Shown here piece after piece: positions 23,691 to 30,946 of a stretch of 64,000 nucleotides of DNA. How positions within the stretch are numbered: position 1 is the first letter of the stretch; every line of letters begins with the position of its first letter. The DNA comes from Candidatus Peregrinibacteria bacterium (GTDB lineage Bacteria; Patescibacteriota; Gracilibacteria; UBA1369; UBA12463). Below the pieces are notes generated by a model. It searched no databases. It was not told the origin of the DNA and saw only the letters and a list, made by a program, of their open reading frames with translations. The position numbers and the translations under genes are program-made. Location: the NCBI GenBank assembly GCA_026395555.1, contig JAPLYO010000016.1, positions 1 through 64,000 on the forward strand. The letters are read 5' to 3'.

Positions 23691-23715
23691 AATTCATACT
23701 CACCAGGTATGAATT
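23691..23715 (+). promoter_or_regulatory. Candidate Rrf2 operator (perfect inverted repeat)
   Basis: AATTCATAC (23691-23699) and GTATGAATT (23707-23715) are perfect 9-bp arms around a 7-bp spacer. The site lies just downstream of the predicted start of transcription and 25 bp before the regulator's ATG, an ideal position for autorepression of the Suf operon. Confidence 0.75.
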
Positions 23716-23740
23716 AAAATATATCACTTTTAGCTTTAAA

Positions 23741-24220
23741 ATGTTTCACCTGACGAGAAAAATTGATTACGGACTCGTTCTACTGCTCGAATTGGCAGAG
23801 GGGAGCGAAGACGCCATCAAAGCTGAGGCAAAACCCCTCTCGCTTCGCACGCTCGCAAAAAAACGATATCTCTCATTCCTTTTCTTGCAGAAAGTAGCGA
23901 TGGATCTACGAAAACATGGCTTAATAGAAGCAAAAAGAGGAAAAGTAGGCGGATATTACCTCACCAAAAAACCTACGGAAATCACGCTCAAAGAGATATT
24001 CGAGGCACTAGAAGGACCCATCTCCGTCATGCACTGCTTGGGAATGACCGTCAAAGAAAATCTCGTTCACGAGGTTGGCTGTCACTCCCGCAAAGCACTT
24101 AATATGCTCAATGATGATATGAAACAGTCACTTAATAGAATTACGCTCGCAGATTTTCTCAACAACCAGTCCCCTACTCCCATTCTAACCCCTATACGAC
24201 ATGTCACAGCTCGTCATTAA
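23741..24220 (+). CDS. Rrf2-family Fe-S-responsive regulator of the Suf operon
   Basis: This protein of about 159 residues has the Rrf2 winged helix (FHLTRKIDYGLVLLLELAEG, then SFLFLQKVAMDLRKHGLI and the wing KRGKVGGYYLTKKP). Cys99, Cys114 and His115 (MHCLG ... VGCHS) lie where IscR/SufR-type proteins bind a Fe-S cluster, although only two cysteines are present instead of the usual three. An in-frame upstream start was rejected because residues before MFHLTRKI do not match the family and would cover the promoter. sufC begins 20 bp before its stop. It probably represses the operon when Fe-S supply is adequate. Confidence 0.85.
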   Translation: MFHLTRKIDYGLVLLLELAEGSEDAIKAEAKPLSLRTLAKKRYLSFLFLQKVAMDLRKHGLIEAKRGKVGGYYLTKKPTEITLKEIFEALEGPISVMHCLGMTVKENLVHEVGCHSRKALNMLNDDMKQSLNRITLADFLNNQSPTPILTPIRHVTARH

Positions 24221-24959
24221 AGATCTTCACGCCAACGTGGAAGACAAAGAAATCTTAAAAGGAATTTCGCTCACGATCAATGCCGGAGAAATCCACACGA
24301 TCATGGGACCAAACGGTTCCGGAAAATCAACACTCTGTCACGTACTGATGGGGCACCCAAAATACACGATAACTAGCGGTATCATCACACTTGATGGAGA
24401 GGATATTACCGAATTAAAGCCGGATAAACGTGCGCAACTTGGAATATTCTTGAGCTTCCAATACCCACAAGAAGTTCCGGGAGTAAAGTACCCAAACTTT
24501 TTACGACAGGCAAAAAATGCGCTTCTCGCAGCCAAGAAACTACCGCCAGTCAAGATTCCTGAGTTCGTAAAAGTGGTAAAAGAAAAAATGAAACTCCTGA
24601 AATTTCCGGAAAACTTCATGGAACGTGCGGTGAACGAAGGCTTCTCCGGTGGAGAAAAGAAACGCGCAGAAATTCTGCAAATGGCCGTGTTTGAGCCAAA
24701 ATTCGCCATTCTCGATGAAACGGATTCCGGTCTCGATGTCGATGCATTGAAGATCGTCGCCAAAGGCGCTATGGCCATCGCAAAAGAAACACAGTGCGGA
24801 GTATTGCTCATTACGCACTACCAAAGAATTTTAAATTATATCGCTCCAAATTTCGTCCACATCATGGTCGATGGAAAAATCGCCAAGACAGGCGGAGGCG
24901 AATTAGTAGAAGAAGTAGAGACAAAAGGATACGAGGCTTTCTTAACCACACAAGAATAA
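24201..24959 (+). CDS. sufC: Fe-S assembly ATPase SufC
   Basis: This 252-residue ABC-type ATPase drives the SufBCD scaffold. Walker A is GPNGSGKST, the signature region is GFSGGEKKRAEILQM, and Walker B is FAILDETDSGLD with the catalytic Glu. The switch His is in LLITHYQRIL. The GFSGGE signature and the ETDSGLD stretch are characteristic of SufC. It overlaps the regulator gene by 20 bp, and sufB starts on the next base after its stop, so the proteins are almost certainly co-translated. Confidence 0.97.
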   Translation: MSQLVIKDLHANVEDKEILKGISLTINAGEIHTIMGPNGSGKSTLCHVLMGHPKYTITSGIITLDGEDITELKPDKRAQLGIFLSFQYPQEVPGVKYPNFLRQAKNALLAAKKLPPVKIPEFVKVVKEKMKLLKFPENFMERAVNEGFSGGEKKRAEILQMAVFEPKFAILDETDSGLDVDALKIVAKGAMAIAKETQCGVLLITHYQRILNYIAPNFVHIMVDGKIAKTGGGELVEEVETKGYEAFLTTQE

Positions 24960-26378
24960 ATGGCCACCAAACAACAATCACAAATCACAGAAGAACTTAC
25001 CGATTACAAGTATGGATTTCATGATTCTGAAAAAGATTATGAATATAAATCCGGAAAAGGCTTAACGGAAGAAACAGTGCGCATGATTTCCGCCTACAAA
25101 AAAGAACCACAGTGGATGCTCGATTTTCGGCTTAAGGCCTACAAAATCTATCGAGAAAAGCCAATGCCCACGTGGGGCAGTCCATTCTTGCAAGAAATTG
25201 ATTTCGAAAATATTCATTACTACATCAAGCCGACCGATCGCAAATCTCGCAGCTGGGAAGATGTTCCAGCGGACATCAAAAATACGTTTGATCGATTGGG
25301 AATTCCAGAGGCAGAAAAGAAATTTCTCGCAGGCGTAGGCGCACAGTACGAATCAGAGACGGTGTACCACTCATTACAAAAACATCTTGAAGAGAAAGGA
25401 GTCATCTTCGTCGATACTGATACGGCCGTACAAAAGTATCCCGACATCGTACGGAAGTATTTTGCAACCGTTGTACCAATTCGAGATAATAAGTTAGCGG
25501 CACTCAACTCCGCCGTATGGAGCGGTGGATCATTTGTCTATATTCCAAAAGGGGTACATGTGGAACTTCCACTACAAGCGTACTTCCGTATCAATGCGGA
25601 AAATGCAGGACAGTTCGAGAGAACATTAATTATCGCAGAAGAAGGCTCATCGGTTCACTACACGGAGGGCTGCACAGCGCCAATCTATGCCACAGACTCA
25701 CTGCACTCAGCCGTTGTAGAAATCATCGTGCACAAAGACGCGCGCGTCCAATACACTACCGTTCAGAACTGGTCGAAGAACGTATTTAATCTCGTGACCA
25801 AACGTGCCGTCGCCGAAGAAAATGCAACGATGATGTGGCTCGACTGCAACATCGGATCAAAATTAACCATGAAGTATCCAAGTATTTATTTAAAAGGAAA
25901 AGGAGCACGAGGAGAAATTCTCTCACTCGCTCTTGCCAACAAAGACCAGCATCAGGATGCCGGTGGAAAAATTTATCATCTCGCACCAGATACATCATCC
26001 GTGATCAATGCAAAATCCGTAAGTCTTCATGGTGGACGTACCTCATATCGAGGCATGCTTAATGTCGCCCCAGGCGCAGAGAGAAGCCGTTCGCGCGTCA
26101 CATGTGACGCGCTCCTCCTCGACGAGCAGTCCTCTACCGACACCTACCCAACGATGCAGATCGACGAGAACAACGTCGCCATCGCCCACGAAGCAACGGT
26201 TACGAAAATCTCTCAGGAGCAGTTATTTTATCTCATGTCCCGCGGTCTTTCCGAGCAAGAGGCGTCAAATATGATTGTAAATGGATTTCTCGCACCGCTT
26301 ATCAAGGAATTTCCCATGGAGTACGCCTTAGAACTTAACCGCCTCATCGCCATGGAGATGGAGGGAAGTGTTGGGTGA
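24960..26378 (+). CDS. sufB: Fe-S scaffold protein SufB
   Basis: This 472-residue scaffold subunit builds Fe-S clusters within SufBC2D. Conserved blocks include [53 protein letters not shown] (Cys implicated in sulfur transfer), [11 protein letters not shown] and the C-terminal [20 protein letters not shown] with the following [12 protein letters not shown]. Length is normal for the family. It starts directly at the sufC stop. A stable hairpin lies just after its stop, before sufD. Confidence 0.97.
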   Translation: MATKQQSQITEELTDYKYGFHDSEKDYEYKSGKGLTEETVRMISAYKKEPQWMLDFRLKAYKIYREKPMPTWGSPFLQEIDFENIHYYIKPTDRKSRSWEDVPADIKNTFDRLGIPEAEKKFLAGVGAQYESETVYHSLQKHLEEKGVIFVDTDTAVQKYPDIVRKYFATVVPIRDNKLAALNSAVWSGGSFVYIPKGVHVELPLQAYFRINAENAGQFERTLIIAEEGSSVHYTEGCTAPIYATDSLHSAVVEIIVHKDARVQYTTVQNWSKNVFNLVTKRAVAEENATMMWLDCNIGSKLTMKYPSIYLKGKGARGEILSLALANKDQHQDAGGKIYHLAPDTSSVINAKSVSLHGGRTSYRGMLNVAPGAERSRSRVTCDALLLDEQSSTDTYPTMQIDENNVAIAHEATVTKISQEQLFYLMSRGLSEQEASNMIVNGFLAPLIKEFPMEYALELNRLIAMEMEGSVG

Positions 26379-26397
26379 TTTTTGCAAAGCAAAAATT
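26379..26397 (+). other. Hairpin between sufB and sufD
   Basis: ATTTTTGC and GCAAAAAT form a perfect 8-bp stem with an AAA loop immediately after the sufB stop. Only a short T stretch follows, so it may be a weak attenuator or an mRNA-stability element that lowers expression of the downstream suf genes. Confidence 0.5.
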
Positions 26398-26430
26398 TGA
26401 TCCCGCTCCCGTTTTTCTCACTAAATTATT

Positions 26431-27069
26431 ATGACTCAACTACTCACCATACCGAAATCAGCCAAGCAAATCATCCTCCAAGATGTGCCCGGATCACATA
26501 CGATTACACTGGAAGAAAGCGCAGAACTTCAATATGTACTCTCCTTCAAAAATACTAATCCTGAGGAAAAAAGCGTTATTACGTTCAAACTCAACGGCGA
26601 CCATGCACGTGTACATATCATCGGACTTTTTGCAGGGAAAAATTCAGACACGGTGAAATTCGAGACGCAAACGATCCACAACGCCAACAATACATATGGT
26701 CATGCGCAGATCAAAACCATGCTCAAAGACAAGGCAACCTCTGATTATTTTGGGCTCATTCGCATTGAAAAAAATACCCACGAATCCGATGGCCATCTTT
26801 CTCACGACACGATGCTTCTCTCGAAACAAGCAAAGTCAAAGTCTGTTCCAGCGCTTGAGATAGAGGCAAACGACGTCAAGGCAGGACACAGCGCATCCGT
26901 AGGTCAGGTCGATGAAGAGACTATTTTTTATCTCTGCTCACGTGGGCTTAGCGAAGACCAAGCACGAGAATTAATGATAGAAGGATTCTTCGAAAGTCTT
27001 CTCGGACAAATAAACGATGACAAGATAGCCACACAAGTGAGAGAATCATTACAGAGCACTCTACTATAA
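26431..27069 (+). CDS. sufD: Reduced SufD-like Fe-S assembly protein
   Basis: This 212-residue protein keeps only the C-terminal beta-helix and helical tail of SufD. The tail motif VGQVDEETIFYLCSRGLSED followed by ARELMIEGF matches SufB/SufD, and AGHSASVGQ holds the conserved His. Typical SufD has about 400 residues, so the N-terminal helical domain and half the beta-helix are missing. Its place between sufB and sufS supports the SufD assignment rather than a SufB fragment. Confidence 0.85.
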   Translation: MTQLLTIPKSAKQIILQDVPGSHTITLEESAELQYVLSFKNTNPEEKSVITFKLNGDHARVHIIGLFAGKNSDTVKFETQTIHNANNTYGHAQIKTMLKDKATSDYFGLIRIEKNTHESDGHLSHDTMLLSKQAKSKSVPALEIEANDVKAGHSASVGQVDEETIFYLCSRGLSEDQARELMIEGFFESLLGQINDDKIATQVRESLQSTLL

Positions 27070-27096
27070 AAGATATTTTCGTTTAACCCACATCAT

Positions 27097-27420
27097 ATGT
27101 TCATGCCAACCGTCTCGATAGAGAATCTCAAATCAGGTGAAAAAACAAAGTTCGAAATCAATGGAATAAAATTGATGATTGCGAACATCAATGATGCGGC
27201 TTATGCGGTACAGCGATACTGCTCACACGCGGAGTCCGACCTCACCGAGGGAAATCTTGAGGGATGCGTAATCGAATGTGCGCTTCATGGCGCCATGTTT
27301 GATGTTCGAGATGGAAAAGTTCTAAGCCTTCCCGCCACACAGCCTCTCAAAACATATCCGACAAAAATTGAAAACGGGATGATACTCGTTGATATTCCAG
27401 AAGTAGCTGAATCGGCATAA
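27097..27420 (+). CDS. Rieske-type [2Fe-2S] ferredoxin
   Basis: This 107-residue electron-transfer protein has the Rieske cluster ligands Cys42-x-His44 (RYCSHAESDL) and Cys61-x2-His64 (ECALHGAMFDV). The rest of the fold fits the NirD/biphenyl-dioxygenase ferredoxin type (SLPATQPLKTYPTKIENGMI). No membrane segment is present. Rieske ferredoxins embedded in suf operons are known and may supply electrons or act as an early cluster acceptor. sufS starts 10 bp later. A second ATG at 27103 is possible. Confidence 0.92.
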   Translation: MFMPTVSIENLKSGEKTKFEINGIKLMIANINDAAYAVQRYCSHAESDLTEGNLEGCVIECALHGAMFDVRDGKVLSLPATQPLKTYPTKIENGMILVDIPEVAESA

Positions 27421-27430
27421 TACATTCAAA

Positions 27431-28684
27431 ATGATTGATCCACATCTCATCAAGAAAGACTTCCCCATCCTCTCGCGGATGATCGAAAACAAGCCGCTTG
27501 TATACTTGGATAGCGCATCTACATCACAAAAACCACAGTCTGTCATTGATGCGATTACGCGATATTACTCAAACAGTAATGCCAATATCCATCGTGCCAT
27601 ATACACCATCGCGCAGGAAGCAGATGACGCCTACGAAGCGACCCGCGAGTCGGTAAGGGCATTTATCAATGCGTCCTCGACAGAAGAAATTATATTCACA
27701 CGCAATACGACAGAAGGAATTAATCTTGTAGCCTACACATGGGCGGAACAAAATATTCACGAAGGAGATATTGTCATAGTAAGTGCACTCGAACATCACT
27801 CAAACCTTATCCCATGGCAGCAAGTAGCCATCAAGAAGAATGCGAGACTTGCGGTAATTCCCCTCTCTCGTGACCCTGAGACTCCATACCTCCTCGACAT
27901 GGAGTGGTTCAAAAAATATCTCATAGAGAATAGCACCTCGATCAAATTAATCGCCATCACGCATGCCAGTAACGTCACAGGAACGATTAATCCTATCAAG
28001 GAAATAGCATCACTCGTACATGCACACAGCTCCGCGAAAATTCTCATCGATGGCGCACAGTCCACCGCACATCTTCCAATAGATGTCCAAGATTTGGATT
28101 GTGATTTCTTCGCATTCTCTAGCCATAAAATGCTGGGACCAACGGGCGTGGGCGTCCTCTATGCCAAAAAACAATTACTGGAAGCGATGCCTCCATTTCT
28201 CTTCGGTGGCGATATGATTCGCGAGGTACACCAGCGCGATGCGACATGGAACGATCTCCCGTGGAAGTTCGAGGCTGGCACCCAAAATATCGCCGATGTA
28301 ATCGCCTTTAAGGAAGCCATCACCTACCTCACCAATCTAGGAATGGAAAACGTTCGGCAACACGACCAGAAACTCATCGCCTATGCACGTGCAAAATTAG
28401 AGAGTATCAAAAACCTCAAACTCCATATTCCAAAAAATAACATGGACATGACCGGTGTAATTTCTTTCGCCATGAATGGAATACATCCCCATGATATCGC
28501 CGAAATATTCAACAGTGAAAATGTCTGCATTCGTGGCGGAAACCACTGTGCCAAGCCACTTATGGAGAGCATCTCTGTTCCAGCAACCGCACGTATCAGC
28601 TTCTCGGTTTACAATACCGAAGAAGACATCGACATCGCGATCGAGGCCATTATCAAGGCGAAAAAAATATTCAACATCTCATAA
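27431..28684 (+). CDS. sufS: Cysteine desulfurase SufS
   Basis: This 417-residue PLP enzyme converts cysteine to alanine and a protein-bound persulfide for Fe-S assembly. It shows the PLP Lys in FSSHKMLGPTGVGVL, the substrate region TRNTTEGINLVAY and SALEHHSNLIPWQ, and the active-site Cys in RGGNHCAKPLM. The short loop around that Cys fits group II (SufS) desulfurases. sufU follows 25 bp downstream, its expected persulfide acceptor. Confidence 0.96.
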   Translation: MIDPHLIKKDFPILSRMIENKPLVYLDSASTSQKPQSVIDAITRYYSNSNANIHRAIYTIAQEADDAYEATRESVRAFINASSTEEIIFTRNTTEGINLVAYTWAEQNIHEGDIVIVSALEHHSNLIPWQQVAIKKNARLAVIPLSRDPETPYLLDMEWFKKYLIENSTSIKLIAITHASNVTGTINPIKEIASLVHAHSSAKILIDGAQSTAHLPIDVQDLDCDFFAFSSHKMLGPTGVGVLYAKKQLLEAMPPFLFGGDMIREVHQRDATWNDLPWKFEAGTQNIADVIAFKEAITYLTNLGMENVRQHDQKLIAYARAKLESIKNLKLHIPKNNMDMTGVISFAMNGIHPHDIAEIFNSENVCIRGGNHCAKPLMESISVPATARISFSVYNTEEDIDIAIEAIIKAKKIFNIS

Positions 28685-28709
28685 TACAGCAACAACTCAC
28701 CGATACATC

Positions 28710-29087
28710 ATGGATCTCTACGCCGAAAATATTCTCGACCACTTCCAAAATCCGCGCAATCACGGACGTCTCGCTGCGCCATCAATCACGGTCGACGATG
28801 CCAATCCCCTCTGCGGTGACAAACTCATTCTCGATCTTATGATAGAGAATTCTCACATCAAAGAAATCGGTTTTGACGGCTCAGGATGCGCCATATCACA
28901 GGCTGCCATGTCTATCCTTACCGAGGAAATTCTTCATAAATCTCTCGCAGATGCAGAAAATTTCTCCAAAGATGAACTCTACAAACTTCTCGGCGTCGCG
29001 ATCTCCCCCGCCCGCGTCAAATGTGCCCTCCTCGGATACACTCTTCTCAAAAAAGCTATTATTCTCCTTAAACATCAGGAATCATGA
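28710..29087 (+). CDS. sufU: Sulfur-transfer protein SufU
   Basis: This 125-residue IscU-fold protein accepts sulfur from SufS. The Zn/active-site ligands Cys35 and Asp37 (NPLCGDKLIL), Cys60 (GSGCAISQA) and Cys105 (ARVKCALLGY) are all present, and the spacing between the second and third cysteines fits SufU better than IscU. ATG 28710 was chosen because MDLYAENILDHFQNPRNHG is the conserved start. The stop overlaps the sufT start (ATGA). Confidence 0.95.
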   Translation: MDLYAENILDHFQNPRNHGRLAAPSITVDDANPLCGDKLILDLMIENSHIKEIGFDGSGCAISQAAMSILTEEILHKSLADAENFSKDELYKLLGVAISPARVKCALLGYTLLKKAIILLKHQES

Positions 29088-29671
29088 GCACCAGTAAAAA
29101 AATCTCCGCAAAGAAAACTCCAACGAAGAAACCAACGATAAAAAAATCAGTTGTAAAAAAACCAACCACGAAAAAACTCATCGTGAGGAAAATGGTTATC
29201 AAAAATCTTCCGGTAAAAAAAATTACTCCAAGTAAATCTTCTTCCAAAAAGCCATCGCCATCTGTTTTCGGCCCGGACCTGCAGAAGCGCATAGACTACG
29301 CCAAAGGCAACGGACCAAAAATGGCAAAATCATTCGACGAACTACGAAAAGAAAATCCGATGATGGAAAAAATCGGCGCGGCGCTCAATGAAATTCTCGA
29401 CCCAGAAATAGGCATCGGTATTGTCGACCTCGGTCTCATCTATGGCGCCAACCTCGAGAAGCTTCCCGATGGTACCTACGACGCCGTGGTAATAATGACA
29501 CTCACCTCCATGGGCTGCCCCGTCGGTCCCATGATCATGGAGCAGGTCCAGACCGTTCTTCCGCAACTCGTCCCAGAGATCACCTCCGCCTCCGTCCAAA
29601 TCGTCTGGGATCCGCCCTGGGGCCCCGACAAGGTTAAGCCGGAGATTAGAGATATGCTGTTTGGATTTTAA
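29084..29671 (+). CDS. sufT: MIP18-family (SufT-like) protein with Lys-rich N-terminal tail
   Basis: The C-terminal 105 or so residues form a MIP18/PaaD-type domain involved in Fe-S maturation. They carry the DPE motif (NEILDPEIGIGIVDLGLIY) and the Cys in LTSMGCPVGPMIMEQ, and end with QIVWDPPWGPDKV. Before it lies a 65-residue tail rich in Lys, Thr, Val and Pro with repeats such as KKPTIKKSVVKKPTTKK, reminiscent of histone-H1-like tails and unusual for this family. It overlaps sufU by 4 bp and closes the Suf gene run. Confidence 0.88.
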   Translation: MSTSKKISAKKTPTKKPTIKKSVVKKPTTKKLIVRKMVIKNLPVKKITPSKSSSKKPSPSVFGPDLQKRIDYAKGNGPKMAKSFDELRKENPMMEKIGAALNEILDPEIGIGIVDLGLIYGANLEKLPDGTYDAVVIMTLTSMGCPVGPMIMEQVQTVLPQLVPEITSASVQIVWDPPWGPDKVKPEIRDMLFGF

Positions 29672-29719
29672 CACGCTACCCAAACTACCCTACAACGGAC
29701 TCTCAATCCCCCCAATCTC

Positions 29720-30178
29720 ATGAACTACAAACACACTCAAATAGGTTATCTGATGCTGGTCGTTACGCTGGCTGTGCTGGTATTTTTCACACGGATTCAA
29801 ATGATGGCCCGCGCTGAGCCACCTTCGGTTGATTCAGGCTCAAATTTTCTCGTTACTGCCGTGATGGTACTCATTCTCCTTATTCTTGCTTCCTTTTATT
29901 CACTTCAAGTACGTATTGATGAAAAATATATACGAATCAAATTTGGCTACGGAATATTTCAGAAAAAGTTTTCGCTCAATGACATAGTATCCGCTAAAAC
30001 CGTAAAAAATCGTTGGTATTACGGATGGGGAATACGAGGATGGCTATGGTCCAAGATGTGGATATACAATGTTTCGGGTTTTGATGCGGTCGAAATAAAA
30101 CTGAAAAATGGTAAAACATATAGAATAGGCACCGATGAACCTAAAAAATTAGAACAAGCAATCCTGCATTCTAAGTAA
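29720..30178 (+). CDS. Small membrane protein with PH-like domain
   Basis: This 152-residue protein has two N-terminal membrane helices (GYLMLVVTLAVLVFFT and VTAVMVLILLILASFYSLQ). A cytoplasmic-type beta domain follows (VRIDEKYIRIKFGYGIFQKK, FSLNDIVSAKTV, VEIKLKNGKTYRIG, then a C-terminal helix PKKLEQAIL). The pattern fits bacterial PH (bPH) domains. No function can be assigned. It lies 48 bp behind sufT on the same strand. Confidence 0.6.
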   Translation: MNYKHTQIGYLMLVVTLAVLVFFTRIQMMARAEPPSVDSGSNFLVTAVMVLILLILASFYSLQVRIDEKYIRIKFGYGIFQKKFSLNDIVSAKTVKNRWYYGWGIRGWLWSKMWIYNVSGFDAVEIKLKNGKTYRIGTDEPKKLEQAILHSK

Positions 30179-30246
30179 GTCACGTAATCCCTAGACTCTC
30201 CCCTCTTCCCACGCTACTATACCTGCGCACGTAACCCAACCATCCT

Positions 30247-30525
30247 ATGGCCGTCGTACCCGTACAATTAGGAGACCTCTCGGAAGGCTCAACATCAGCA
30301 ACACCGGCAATGAAAATCGTAGTAGATCGCAAGCTCTGCATCGGCGCTGCGCCGTGTGTGGCGGTCGCACCGGGAGTATTCCAGCTCGACGATGAAGAAG
30401 GAAAGGCATATATCATCGATCCCGATTCAACAGACGAAGAAACGATCAAAATGGCAGCCGAGTCCTGCCCCGTTCTCGCCATAAAATTATATAAAGAAGG
30501 CAAACAAATATACCCACAGGAATAA
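30247..30525 (+). CDS. Ferredoxin with three cysteine ligands (3Fe-4S type)
   Basis: This 92-residue ferredoxin has Cys31, Cys37 (LCIGAAPCVAVAPGVFQLDD) and Cys74 (AAESCPVLAIK). The middle ligand of the usual C-x2-C-x2-C motif is replaced by Ala, the pattern of [3Fe-4S] ferredoxins such as those serving actinobacterial P450s. A 20-residue N-terminal extension precedes the fold. Lying behind the Suf genes, it may be an electron donor or a client, but its partner enzyme is not obvious here. Confidence 0.85.
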   Translation: MAVVPVQLGDLSEGSTSATPAMKIVVDRKLCIGAAPCVAVAPGVFQLDDEEGKAYIIDPDSTDEETIKMAAESCPVLAIKLYKEGKQIYPQE

Positions 30526-30946
30526 TTCAAAATCATAAGGGGAAAAACTTGACGCGCGGCGGAAAACAAATTCCACCGCATACACCCACTCGAAAAAAAC
30601 GAGGAAAGAAGTAATAAAAATAAACCATATTCAAAGTCAACGGATTGTCGTAATGAGACCTTTTCATTCCTGAAAAATCAGGTATGCTTTTATGAACGTA
30701 AATACTACATGTAGTGGTACGAAAAATTAAGTCCCACTACATATCCAAATGCCCGCAAGAAAAACGTAGCACAATCCATCGACAACACTCCTCCACTTTT
30801 CTAAGATAGGCCTTACAAGAAGATGAATCATTTCTGACACGCCATGAATAGGTATGCATGGAAACGTTCAGAATGTGAAACTCTCTTCTCCTGTTCTTCT
30901 GTAGAACTTCTACTCCATTTTTATCTCTCTCTTACCCCCTTCCGCT
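30526..30946. other. 420-bp intergenic leader upstream of nrdJ
   Basis: No convincing coding frame is present. It contains a small CCTGA/TCAGG hairpin (30669-30682) and the paired CCACTACAT elements annotated separately. The last 60 bases before nrdJ are pyrimidine-rich. No cobalamin-riboswitch B12 box was recognised despite the B12-dependent enzyme downstream. Confidence 0.5.
30704..30742 (+). promoter_or_regulatory. Candidate NrdR boxes (or 9-bp inverted repeat) upstream of nrdJ
   Basis: ACTACATGTAGT (30704-30715) is a perfect palindrome. ATGTAGTGG (30709-30717) and CCACTACAT (30734-30742) form a perfect 9-bp inverted repeat. Read as two tandem boxes, their centres are about 33 bp apart, near three helical turns, like the paired NrdR boxes found before ribonucleotide reductase genes. 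Confidence 0.45.

Noticed and set aside
30526-30946. Cobalamin riboswitch before nrdJ
   Set aside because: The conserved B12 box could not be found by eye on the coding strand.
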